Of a DNA stretch of 64,000 bases, positions 48,226 through 60,100 are shown piece after piece. This DNA is from Physcomitrium patens (lineage: Eukaryota; Streptophyta; Bryopsida; Funariales; Funariaceae): NCBI RefSeq assembly GCF_000002425.4, contig NC_037263.1:5146959-5210958 (forward strand), written 5' to 3'. Position 1 is the stretch's first letter, and every line of letters begins with the position of its first letter. Made by a program: the position numbers and the translations under genes. A model generated the notes under the pieces. It saw only the letters and a list, made by a program, of their open reading frames with translations. It was not told where the DNA came from and ran no database searches.

Positions 48226-48239
48226 GGTTATGGGCCCAC
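48226..48239 (+). other. Half-tRNA-iMet primer binding site
   Basis: GGTTATGGGCCCAC abuts the LTR. It is the exact complement of GTGGGCCCATAACC, the anticodon stem-loop of plant initiator tRNA-Met as I recall it, so the primer would be a cleaved 5' half of that tRNA, as in Drosophila copia. Confidence 0.8.
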
Positions 48240-48800
48240 TCATCTTTATTTGTGAGTTTTGAAGTACTTTGAAGTCTTTCTTGTTGTGAAGAATAGATCT
48301 TATGGTTGTTGTTGAAGTTTGAGTTTGCTCTCTTCTAATCCTTCTTATGCATCTAGTTATTGATATAGTTTTTGCTCTTACTTGTTGTTAAGTGTATTGA
48401 TAGTCTTGGTTGTTGTTAGACTCCATTTAATGATATTTTAGAACTTGAATATTTTATTTCTTTGCTGAGTTTTATCATTGGTGCTCTAACTTTGTGCTTT
48501 TATATACTTAACTTCATAAGGGATTCTCCTATTTGTTATAAGAAGTGTTTTGTATTGTTAGAAGTATTTTGTGAAAGAGGGGTGATTGAAGAGTGGCAAA
48601 GCTTATGCAAGAGGTTTAGATAGAGTATAAGACTTGTGAGAAGTCTTATATGTGAAGTTGAGAGTGATACAAGAGTGAAATCACTTGTATAATTACAAAG
48701 AGGGCATTATGGGTTTCTAAGGCAGCAACACCTTCTTGTTGATTTTAAAAGTTCTATCTTATCTTTTCTTGATTTTCTTTCACACATCCCTTCCCTAGAC

Positions 48801-50180
48801 ATGGCTTCAAGTGGAGGTGAGAGCTTGAGAGTGATTAAAAAGTGTAGAGGTGACAAATTTTACCATTGGAAGAAGAAAATGGAGCTTTTGTTGGCTTCAT
48901 TGGACCTTTGAGACATTGTTGATGAAAGTGAAGACCCTCCAAATGACAATTCTGATATCAAAGTAAAGAAGGAGTATAAACATCATGAAAGAAAGGCTTT
49001 TGGGATGATTGCAATAAACCTTGATGATGCCAAATTTTCACATGTAATAGCTTATAATGGACCAGTGGAAGCATAGAATCTTTGCAACATCTATGAGAGT
49101 AGAAACCTTGCCAATATCCTTTGGACAAGGAGGAAGTTCTTGATAGTAAAGATGGAAGAAAGAAATGACCTCATGGTTCATGTTAATAAGGTAAAAGCAC
49201 TTGCCAATCAACTAGCAATTGTTGACAAACTAGTTGATGATAAGGACATTGTCTTGACATTGCTCATGAGCCTTCCTGAATCCTACAACTACGTCATTGT
49301 GGCATTGGAGTCCATCAATATGAAGGAGCTTACCATGAACTATATCACATCAAGACTTGCCCATGAAGTGACTAAGAGGAAAGAAAAGGAGCTTGCAAGT
49401 GATGATTCGGCTCTATTTTCAAGACAAAGCAAACGTAGCTATTCTCACCAATGTGATAATTCAAAAAATAATATGAAAAATTATTATATTTATAGTAAAC
49501 TAGGTCATTTTGCTAGAAATTGCTACAAGGCCAAGAAAGGAGATAGAGAGAATGCAAAGAATGCTAGTGATAGTTTTGGTGGAAATGATTATGCTTTCAT
49601 GGCAAAGAAAGGAGCCTCTATGGCTGCTATTTTGAAGTGGATTATAGATTTAGGTGCTACTAAACACATGATACCATACAAGTATTCATTTAACACTTAT
49701 GAAGAAATTCTAGCAACAAAAGTGTGGTTGGAAGACAATGGTTTGGTGCAAGCCATTGGAATTGGCTCCATTGTAGTGGAGATTGTTGTGAAGGACCAAA
49801 TCAAGAGGATCACATTGAAGGAAGTTTTACATGTTCCAAAAATGAAGAAGAACCTCTTTTCAGTGAGCAAACTTATATCACATGGTTATAAGGTTCAATT
49901 TGATATGAATGGATGTTTTGTCAAGATATTGGATAGCCAATATGTTGCCAAAGGCCTTAGAGATGGAAATCTCTTCTTCATCAATTGCAAGAAGGTGAAT
50001 GGAGTTGAAGTGGCGGTATTTGTTGATTTTCCACAAGATCAAGACAAGTTTGGAATTTGGCATCAACGACTTGGTTATTTGAATGCCAAATGCATGAAGG
50101 AACTCCAATCCATGGTAAGTGGCTTGGATCTTTGTCAATTCAGCCACAATGCCATGACACTTGCTTGTAAAGGATGTATA
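48801..50180 (+). pseudogene. Copia gag, protease and pre-integrase segment, broken
   Basis: ATG at 48801 (MASSGGESLRVIKKCRG), with stops near 48910 and 49075; the frame is then open 49140-50183. The zinc knuckle is damaged: YYIYSKLGHFARNCYKAK, with the first two Cys lost. The protease reads WIIDLGATKHMIPYKYSF, where DSG is expected. The pre-integrase motif WHQRLGYLN lies near 50058 and a CKGCI Cys pair ends the frame at a TAA. Confidence 0.85.
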
Positions 50181-50183
50181 TAA

Positions 50184-51397
50184 GGCAAATAACAAAGGGC
50201 TTCATTTCCAAGTGGAGTTGGAACACATGCAAGAAAATTGTTGGAGATTGTGTACTCTGATGTTTGTGGACCAATGAAGACACCATCAATTAGAGGAGCA
50301 AGGTACTTTGTCACATTCATAGATGACTTTTTAAGAAAGGTGTGGATTTACATCATTAAAGCTAAAATTGAATGTTTTTCAAGGTTTAAGGAGTTTAAGG
50401 CTCTTGTAGAGAAACAATGTGAGTGCAAGATCAAAGTGCTGAGAACGAACAATGGAGGTGAATACATGTCAAATTATTTTGATGAATTCATAAAGATTCA
50501 AGGTATTGTAAGACAAATCTCTACTCCTTACATTTCACAACAAAATAGAGTTGCTGAAAGAGCAAATCAATCCATTGCGGAGATGGCAAGGAGTATATTT
50601 CATACAAAAAATCTTGGGCATGAGTATTGGCCGAAAGCTATGATAAATGAGGTATACACAAGGAATAGGTGCCCTACAAGTGCACTTACATCAATGACTC
50701 GACAAGAAGCTTGGAGTGGGAAGAAACCTTGTGTTTTACACATGAGGATTTTTGGATGCATTGCTTATGCAAAGGTACCAAATTGTTTGAGGTCCAAACT
50801 TAATGCAAAAGGTACAAAATATGTATTTGTTGGATATTAGCTATATCCAACAATTAAGCATATAGGCTAATGTATTTAGAAACCAAGAAGATCATCAAAA
50901 GCCGTGATGTAGAGTTTTTGGAGCATAAGAGTGCTTTTGAATACTTGGAAGAGTGTCCAAGTAGGAGTAAAGATGTGTTTATGGACACATCTTCAAGTTC
51001 AGCAAAGAAAGAAGAAGAAGAAGAAGATGATGATGACAATGAAGATGGAGGAAATAGAAGTCAAGATCAAGTGCCAAAGAAGGTATTTCATAGTATGCCT
51101 TCAATTACTAGAACCAATAATGAAGAAAATAAATATATTGAAGATGATGATGATGATGAAGAATATCAACCTTTGAGTGAGAAAAGACAAGCATTGAGGA
51201 AGAAGAAGGATGGAATGCAAGAAGAAGGGTCTTCTTCAAATGAAAGGAGATATCTTTTGAGAGAAAGAAAATCACGTGGTGAATGGTGGAAGGACCACAT
51301 CTTTCTTCAAGTAAGTGAAGAATATGCCAATGTTGCACTTCTTGTTGATTCATTGAGTTTATGTGATGCAATGAAATCCATAGATGCGTTGAACTGA
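50184..51397 (+). pseudogene. Copia integrase and acidic linker, broken
   Basis: Integrase core: YSDVCGPMKTPS (first Asp), LRTNNGGEYMS, where the usual SDNGGEY Asp has become Asn, and NRVAERANQSIAEMAR (Glu). The frame stops at 50838 in the VGY* region. The linker 50870-51397 is acidic, with a run of Glu and Asp near 51010-51045 and another near 51140-51165, and ends with EEYANVALLVDSLS. Confidence 0.85.
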
Positions 51398-51406
51398 GAG
51401 AATGCT

Positions 51407-52910
51407 ATGAAAGAAGAGTACAAATCACTCATTGACAATGAAACATGGAAATTGACTCAATCTCCACCAAATCGATCTTCAATTGATTGTAAGTGGGTGT
51501 TTAGAACCAAAAAGGATGCAATAGGCAATATTGTGAGATACAAGTCTAGATTGGTTGCTAAAGGCTATTCACAAGTTGCTGGTGTGGATTTCAATGAGAC
51601 ATTTACTCTCGTGGCCAAATTCACCACGATTAGAATCATTGTCGCAATTGGAGTAGCATAAGATTTGGAGATGCATCAAATAGATGTGAAGACGGCTTTC
51701 TTAAATAGAAGTTTGGAAGAAGACATCTACATGGAACAATCTCAAGGATTTGTTGAAGAAGACAAACAATACCTTGTTTGTAAATTGAAGAAATCCTTGT
51801 ATGGACTAAAGCAATCACCAAGGGCATGGTACCAACACATTGATACATTCTTTGTGAGTGAAGGATTTGTAAGGAGTGAGGTTGATCATTCCTTATATGT
51901 GATGCAATCACATAGGTACATAATGATTGTCATCCTCTATGCTGATGATTTGATCATCTTAACCAATATATTGAAGATGATAGATTGGTTGAAGATAAAG
52001 TTAGAAAATGAGTATGAAATGAGTGAATTGGGAGAGCTTCACTATTGTTTAGGAGTGGAGTTTGTAAGAAATCGTTACAATGAGCCAAAGCAAGTACATT
52101 GAAGAAGTGTTAAAACGATTCAATATGGAGGAGTGTAAGCCTATTAGAACACCATTGGAGACAAACTTGAAGTTGATGAAGCTCACGGATGAAGAGTTTG
52201 CTAAAGTTGAAGGTCAAATACAAGGTGTTCTATACAAGGGAGCAATGGACTCACTTATGTATGCAATGGTTGGCACAAAGGTGGATCTTGCATATGCGGT
52301 GAGTGTTGTGAGCCAACACATGTCAAAGGCTGGACCAATCCATTGGTCAACCATCAAAAGGATTATGAGGTACTTAAAAGATACTTAGAACTTCAAATTA
52401 TGTCTTGGAGGTGATAACATTAGTTTGCATGGTTATTGTGATGCAGATTGGACTAAAGATGCAAATGATAGAAGATCAACAATGGACTATGTATTCTTTG
52501 TTGGAGTGGGAGCAATTTTATGGAACTGCAAGAGACAACCAACAATTGCAAGGTCAACAATGGAGGCAGAGTACATGGCAGCAAGCCATGGTGCAATGGA
52601 GGCAATATGGTTGAGACAACTTTTGGAGGACATTAGAGATGTGAAAATGGAAGCAACTCCAATAGAGTGTGGTAATTAAGGATGTCTTCCATTTACAAAG
52701 AATCCAAAGCATCATTCAAGGACCAAACACATTGACATTCAATATCACTTTATAAGAGAGAAGATTGAAATAGGAGTGATTGATATGAAGTATTGTGCAA
52801 CAAAGGAAATGCTTGCTGATTTGTTGACAAAGGCATTAGTAAAAGATAGACACCACATGTTAATAAAGGCATTAGGATTAAAAGTCATTTGACCAATAGC
52901 AAAGTAGGAG
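51407..52910 (+). pseudogene. Copia reverse transcriptase and RNase H, broken
   Basis: RT: KWVFRTKKDAIGNIVRYKSR, LVAKGYSQVAGVDFNETF, a stop at 51659-51661, then QIDVKTAFLNRSLEEDIYM, SLYGLKQSPRAWYQ and the active site YADDLII. A frameshift falls near 52085; 52080-52388 continues with SKYIEEVLKRFNMEECK. RNase H: YCDADWTKDANDRRST, STMEAEYMA, then after a stop KNPKHHSRTKHIDIQYHFIRE and the C-terminus near 52890. Confidence 0.9.
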
Positions 52911-53322
52911 TGTTAAAGTAAAAGTAGAATAAGTTACCTTATAAGAGGATATTAACTTAGATAAGTTGGTAGTGGTCAAAGGTTTGACTCTTGGTATATG
53001 GTAAGGGCATCCAATGGATATAGGACAAAATCATGGACTAAGAGTCAAAGTCAAAAGGATAAAGTATTAACAAGGAAATATTCAAAGACTAAGTATGAGT
53101 CATTAGTATGTGTCATAGGATATCTTCGAGGCTTGTGAGATGCCAAAAGGATCCTAAGACCACGTGTGTAAAAATCAAAGAGTGGACGTTGTCTTTTAGG
53201 GCAACAACCACTACCTATAAGTAATGGGTATTGGAAGTGAGAGACATTTTATTCCATACTCTCTTTGTGTGCAACCTTGCTGATGCTAAGTGTTGTATCT
53301 TCAAAGTGCTTGTTCTTCAATA
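52911..53322 (+). repeat. 3' LTR of the copia element
   Basis: 412 bp, partner of 47814-48225; the differences are mostly transitions. Confidence 0.9.
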
Positions 53323-53935
53323 GGGACACTATCAATGGCTGAAAGGACCTATCAACCATCTTCAAAGAGAACAAAGATCAGAATATGTGACAAATATAAT
53401 TTGTTGCATCTTAAATTTTCTCAATATATAAAGGCCTCTCTTTGTGGACTTCATTCCTAGGAAGGGGGGGGGGAGGATAATATCATGGATATGTATAAGT
53501 ATTCTATTAAATACCTATATAATTAGATAGAAGTAAGTATAAAAAAGATAAAAATAAATTAATTACATAAGACCTTCTAGAGAAGCTTTCTAAAAGCTTC
53601 ATAGATGCTTCTTTAACTTTACATATATTTGTAATTGATTGATAGGTTAAAAAACTAATCAACAAATTAATCACATGTTAATAGCTTGTAGAACAAGCTA
53701 ACTATATAGCGCATATATAAAAAACTTGCCTAGTAAGTTAAGATATGTATCTTGCAAAGTCAACATATTTTGGAGGTCCTATAGGACATTGTGACTTAGC
53801 TCTTAATTAAGAATATATAAGGACGCAAGAGTGAAGTCTTCTTCACTCTTGTGAATATCTTTTTAGTCCTAAATCTTGTTTGAAGATTATCTATTCTTTT
53901 TATTTTTGGCAATAGCTATTGTTGCAAATGTAATT
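53323..53935 (+). repeat. 3' untranslated region and LTR of chromovirus relic 5
   Basis: 53323-53480 matches the young element's 3' region (GACACTATCRATGGCT, then a purine tract AGGAAGGGGGGGG). An LTR follows from about 53483 with AGAAGCTTTCTAAAAGC, the palindrome remnant GCAAGAGTGAAG-TCTT-CTTCACTCTTG and GGCAATAGCTATTG at its end. It is the continuation of relic 5 after the two inserted elements. Confidence 0.8.
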
Positions 53936-53989
53936 TATCACATCTTAGACTTCTTCAACATGTGCTCACTACTCTTTGTAGAATTTTTT

Positions 53990-55390
53990 CTTTATAAGAA
54001 AGGATAATATATCAAAGACATGAATCTCAAAGAAAAAAAATCATCAATACACTCTTGTGTCAGTGGAAAGAACTAGAATGTCACTCAAAGATGATATAAC
54101 ATTAAACTTATTTATTATTTGATAATTTTTGATTTCGTCTTAACTTCCTTTAATGAAAATATTTGGAACACTATAAGAAGTGGTTTTTACATTCAATAAT
54201 ATCACCAAACTTTAAAATTCTTCTCTAAGGTCATGATACCAAATGAATTGTATCTTGCCATTTATTTGAAAGAATATGTTATTTTTGAAGGTCCTTATCT
54301 CAATTATATTATCTTGAAGACTATAAAAATTTCAATGCCTTATTTAATAATTCATCAAACAATTGTTCTTGAATTAAATTTAGTAGTTGTTGATTCTTCA
54401 TTTCTTTAATGCTACAATACAAAAAAAACCACAAACAAAGATAGAAGATAAAATGTGATTTTTATTAAACCTTTTTTTATTTTATAGCATATAATTCCTT
54501 GACTTTTCATCATGATTTTTATGGATATTATCGATGAAAACCATTGACCTTTTATACTAAGTTTGTAAGATTTATGGATGGCTTTTACGTATAATCATTG
54601 ATATCATATCTATATCAATGTACAAGATATTTCAATCTATTTTGGTGCCACCTTGAATCTAAAATCTCTTCCACTTTTAATTTTTTATTGTAATTTATTT
54701 CTATATGACAAGGTAGAATGTATCTTTTTTTTGATATATTCACTATCTTTTATAATTCAAAAAGAGACATATACAATATATGATGGATCGTTATAAAATC
54801 CAACAGATATAATTATTATGTAATTAGATTGATTTATTTAGAAATAAAAGTTATATTAATTCCATGGTAATTTAATTTATGACCAAGCTAATAGTCTTAA
54901 TATTATGACAAAATAACTATACCTTGTTGCCAATATATGATTGAGGTTGTTTCTTGTAATAGATATTTAAAATGATCTTTTATTATTCATGAGTTTTTTT
55001 TAATTGTGCTTTCATTATTGCATATAGCTTTGATAAATAATTTTTTAAAACTTTTGTTATAAGATTATTAATTTTTGAAAAGTAAAAAGTATCAAATTAT
55101 AGATGATAACCATAGTTAACATAAAAATGTGATTATTGAATAGAAGAATGTACCATATTATTGTAAGAAAACTTTGCTAATAGCAAAAGAATTGTCCAAT
55201 CATCTTAATGATAGTTGATAGTGCATCTTAGATATTGCTTTAATACTTAATTTACTTATCTTGTTTATCCATCCATTTGAAGATGGAGAGCCAAAGATAA
55301 CTTTATGTCTACCTTCAATATCTTAAAAAGAGTTTTTTAAAACCTTGATACAAATTGAATTCCTCTATCTAATATTATATGCTTCACCTT
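53990..55390 (-). pseudogene. Chromovirus relic 6, minus strand: integrase to LTR tail
   Basis: Read on the minus strand: integrase LDRGIQFVSRF near 55365, FKILKVDIKLSLALH and YLRCTINYH near 55230; then a decayed chromodomain near 54640-54690; the downstream conserved ORF at about 54430-54170; and the older-type LTR tail at 54115-53990. Stops are everywhere. It lies tail to tail with relic 5. Confidence 0.7.
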
Positions 55391-55692
55391 TCAAAAAATA
55401 TAAGTTTCTTTGAAAATAAGATAGATTATTTTTAAATTTAAACATACAAGTATGATGAGATTTAAAAGGATTATTTTTAATATCATGAAAGTAAAGATAT
55501 GAAGACATAAATGAATTTGATTAAGAGAGGTTGAATCAAAAGTTAAAGATGGAATTATTAATATTTTTTAAAAAGATAAAATATACTTATTTCTACTTAT
55601 TTCTATCTTACTCCCTATATCTAATTAAATATATATGCTCATGACACTACCACAACTTGGCACCTACTTAACATGTTTTTATAGTTTTTTCA

Positions 55693-55734
<42 letters not shown>

Positions 55735-57134
55735 AATATTTTAATATACTTCTTTATATTATATAGATTATATCTTTAATTTTTTTAAAAAAATTAAAAA
55801 TTGAATAAAAATAAGATATGGTGGCAATAGTAAAAACTATGGTGGCATATGATAAATGGCAAATTAAAATAAAAATAGAAATGATTGTAGTGACATTAAC
55901 AACATCTTAAAAATATTTTATTAAAATTTCTAATTTTATGCTTTTAAATTAATATTTAAAATAATATTTTAGTTATCAAGTTTAATGCTATTGACTTGCT
56001 TTTAATAATATAAATTTACACAAACATAATAAGAGATAATATACTTTTGTACAACTAAGACAAAAGAAATCTCTTCTTGTTAATAAGTATAATTTTTTAA
56101 AGAGTTTTGTATGTAAATTGGAGTACAAAAAATGTATTAAGGTAACCTTTGTTATCATCCACTTGTACTATCTTTTGCATCAACTCAAAGTTAAATATAT
56201 ATTTTTTAATAAATTAACTAATTACAAAAGTATTTGTTGTGAATTTGGTCTTCTTAGTTCATGTTTTAAAGATAAATCATATTATGATAAAAATAAGAAA
56301 AATGATGCATATAAGTAACTAATTAGATTATAAGATTGTAAAAATATTATTTTTATATTATGATATAAGTCAATTTAGACATGGTTGATACCATAATTAA
56401 ATAAAATCTGAAGATTGTGTAAGAATAATAATAAAGAAGATTTTTGAAATGTTACTTTTTGAATGTATAAGTAAATTTTATCACTAATGAAAACACATCC
56501 ATTTCTTTTAAGAAACACTTTAAAATTTGAATACAAAAAAGTTGTTAAATTCAATGGAAAATGTCAATTTTTTTGGTGTACCATCAGAGAAATAAAGAAA
56601 TAAAGAAAAAATATATATATATATATATATATATGCACATACATGAAATAGATACGTATTTGAATTTTGAATTTTTTTAAAGTATAATTATGTGCTTTTG
56701 AAGAGGATTAATTTTTTGTACTATGTAAAGTCTCCAAACCATTACAAGTCTTCTGAAGCAACTTATGCAAAGAATTTAAATTGAAGTCAAATATGTTGAG
56801 GTCTGGACCATAAATAAAAGCATCCAAAATAATCATCAATCTCATACAAATATTTTTTACAAAGCATAAAGTCGCGTCCTTCAAGAAAAGCTGTTCTTCT
56901 GGAATTCTCTGCATAAAACAAAGGAAAATTGACTTCTATTTTTTTGTAACAAAGGCTTGCCAGGTCTTATCAGTCTCAAGCTCAGAACGAGTTAACTGTC
57001 TGCGTTTGATAAATGTCTTGAGATTTGACCTTTCTGTCAAGTTAATTCAAATCAGTTAAAGCAAGACTAGAGTATTATCCAGTATCTTCTCTAGTCTTGT
57101 TGACGGAATGAGAAATCATGTCAATGCCTCTTAT
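55391..57134. other. AT-rich region with (TA)n runs between the pile and the kinesin gene
   Basis: Contains (TA)n at about 55697-55731 and 56607-56632 and very AT-rich DNA. To about 55600 it may still be chromovirus relic. A possible exon at 56708-56932 is listed separately. Confidence 0.5.
56708..56932 (-). CDS. Possible downstream exon, uncertain
   Basis: On the minus strand a strong acceptor (TTTTCCTTTGTTTTATGCAG) ends at about 56933. The frame after it is open for about 70 codons: RIPEEQLFLKDATLCFVKN, LDAFIYGPDLNIFDF, NGLETLHSTKN, stop. It lies 220 bp beyond the kinesin stop on the same strand, so it could be an alternative last exon of that gene or belong to another transcript. Chance cannot be excluded. 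Confidence 0.25.
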   Translation of the reverse strand, partial: SIFLCFMQRIPEEQLFLKDATLCFVKNICMRLMIILDAFIYGPDLNIFDFNLNSLHKLLQKTCNGLETLHSTKN

Positions 57135-60100
57135 TTAATCGAGCCTTTGAAGGTCAAAGAAATACAAGGTGCTGGTGGATCTCTGAATTTGGAGGTTTTG
57201 TAGTGACAGCTGATCTCCATTGTGAAGTTCCATGGGATGCAACATTTCATTACCATTCAGCTGAGCTTGTGCCATGGAGAGCATTTTGATCACAACAAAC
57301 CCCTTCTCATCCACGCATTTGTTGGCTGGCATGTAGACGATCATGGATTGCGGCTCAATGCAATCCTCGGTTAGACACTGTATATCATCCCCGAATCCAA
57401 AGCTGTTGACGCCAGCCTTCAGGAAGTGTACCCTCCATTTTCCAGGAGTCTGACTTGTTACTCTGCAGGTACCTGTGGGAGTGCCATATGTCAACCGCAC
57501 CCTCAGGCTATACTTGGCCATCTGAATCTCTATAAAGAAAGGAGTGGCGCTTTCAAACGAGATCGACTCCACCCCAGAGTGTGTCAACTCTCTCAAAGAA
57601 ATTACAGGACTGTCCAGGTGAGTCTCGCCTTTCAAGTCGATCGTCCTTCTCGGTTTAATTGCCTTCCGTACATTTAAGTTCGGTAGTGTTTCTTGTGCTG
57701 GAATTCTCTTGATTAGTTTTGAGAATAGCCACCAGGAACAAAATACGCTGGCCAGTGTGGTGAACATCTTCTGGTGAAGTAGCTTGCTCTCGATGTGTTT
57801 GAAATTCCAGCCCTGGTTTACTCCAGTAGTTGAAGGTTCAACTTTGGACCCTCTTTTTGGTCCTTTTATAGGTTCTGATTGTACAAGTTGAAGCGTCTCG
57901 TCGAATCCTTGACCCTTGTAGCTCTCCTGTTCCTGATAGAGAAGTTAAATTTATACTGTAAAGTTGCAGTGCCTCTTGCGATGATTTTGTTATTAATAAC
58001 AATCTACATATCAGGGAAGACCTACTCTCATTTTGCAAGCAGCAGGATGATGAGTTCAATATTTAAAGCTTTGCTCACCTCATCTCTGGAGAAAGTGATC
58101 TTAGGCGTTTGCGTGTCAACATCGAGACGTTTTGGAAGAAGGGGCGCTTTCTGTCCTGCGAATGGTGGTCCTTGGTCAGGCTCAGAATAGCCTCCATTAA
58201 TGTAAGTGTTCTCCTAGGACCTTGTTAATGCTTTAAGAGCCCAATTAAAATTTCAAAAAAAGTTGTAATTTGTTCTCAAAATACGCCCTCAAATGAACAG
58301 GTAAAGCTGGGATAACAAAATAAATGCAGAAATCGAAAATGCTAGATGTGTGCAGTAGCAGAGTTATAAACTATTCCGCTATCATAATACGTATTGCTGT
58401 GAAGTATCCCTTGCAGTTGAGAATCCGTTTCATTGAAATTTAGTAAGAGAATTTCGTGCAGACTGAAGGCCCAAACCCAATTGGACTTTCAAATGACCAC
58501 AAAAATTTCTTCTGCAGCGCAAATATGTAAGATGGAAAACAATAGACGCTCAAAGTTATTAGAGGGAGTGCATCAATTATTTTAGGTGTGAGTTTTTATA
58601 AAAGTGTAACCGTTTATGCACTGGGTTTCGATAGGTTGCGAACTTTACGGTATCAGGTTTTCAGATAATTTCTCCTTGTCATATTGGACAAATTTGTCAA
58701 TAACTAATGTCTCTTTGAGAAATAAAGGGTGCAGTTTTACCTGGACACCCCAGCTTATTGAGGCTTCTTGAGCTCTGTCGGATAATGCAGTCGTGGTAGC
58801 TCTGCGAAGTAGAATAAGTTCTTGTTTCAGTTTGTAAATGAGATTGTTTCTAGGGTCACGATCACCTCCTTGTGTATCGCCTTGAATTGTGGTCGCTTGG
58901 ACAGCGTATCTCAGAGTACTGAGGGTTTCTCGCAAATCCTGATTCAATCACGGATGGGTAGGTTGGTTAATACTCTTCAAACTCAATTGTCAAACCTTTT
59001 GCTCCCTTGAGTCTGAGTTTCAGGGAATACATGTTCAGTAGCTGATATATTTGCAACCATGAACGTTTTGTTGTTGCCGCCTAAAGAATCTCTTAATAAC
59101 CAAGTTAGTACTGAGCTGCGGTATGACGGGTGGGTTCCCTTTGAGAGGCTCAAAATGACCTGTCTTGCCCAAGAAACACAGCAAGGGTGAGATGTCTTTA
59201 AGGAAATCCTGTTTCATGTTTGATGGAAATCCTCTATTATCAGACTGAAATTAATAGTTCCAGCAACAAAGAGGTATTCACCTCTAACCTCATTTAGCAT
59301 CGTTAGTGATAAATTTATAGCTCGAGATTCCTCCCCTCGAGTAGCTGTCTCTACCGTCAGCAAGTCAGATGGCCTCTCACTTCCTGCATCCACACATTCT
59401 AGCAGATCATACGTATGTAGATTCATTATAAAATCATGAGGAATTGTAAGAAATGTGAAGCCATGACTACAATGCTCATGTACCGTGACCAAGTCGTGGT
59501 GAAAAAAATATGACACAGTAATAATGCCACAAGTAACTAAAGCTAGTTGGTTGAATAACCTGCAAGGTCCACGAGATTAATATTACATGTATCCGTTATT
59601 GTGATTTCTGAAGTTCTTTCTGTCTGTATCAGACACAATTGCTTGTTAGGTGAGGCATCATTTTAAAGAAGGATGGTAAATACATGCTTTGGTCTAGGAA
59701 TAATAATAATAATAATACTTAAAAGGATGAGACCGGAAACCTTGGTGATTCTGATAGTAAACAAGGCATGGCTTCGACTAGAGTGTGCATTTGCATCTGT
59801 AGTGTGTGTTGTGCGTAAAGCAGAGCCATATTTTAAAAACGTCTTAATGTCCATCCAAGTTTCGACGTTCTTCCACATTAAGCCTTCCACATAAGGCCCA
59901 TTCACTGGATGTTCTCGCACTTTCAGGTATTGCTGTTCCTTGGCGAAGTCAGTCTGTGCTGCTTGAAATGATTTCCAGTTGGGCATGCGCTTTGACCCTC
60001 TTTGTACTCCTAGAACCTCCTTAGGAGGGGACTGTTGAACTAGCTGTGTTGGGGAACCGCGTTTAAAGTCACTCAAGGACCCTGAAGAAGGAACGTGTTT

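Larger units (their letters stand above)
47814..53322 (+). mobile_element. Ty1/copia retrotransposon, decayed
   Basis: A 5,509-bp element with two 412-bp LTRs (47814-48225 and 52911-53322), flanks GGAAC (47809-47813) and GGGAC (53323-53327) as a target duplication with one mismatch, a half-tRNA-iMet primer site and the polypurine tract AAAGTAGGAG before the 3' LTR. The internal order gag, protease, integrase, RT, RNase H is that of Ty1/copia. I count about 31 LTR differences (7-8%), so it is much older than the adjacent chromovirus. Both are inserted in relic 5, whose 3' end resumes at 53323. Confidence 0.93.
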
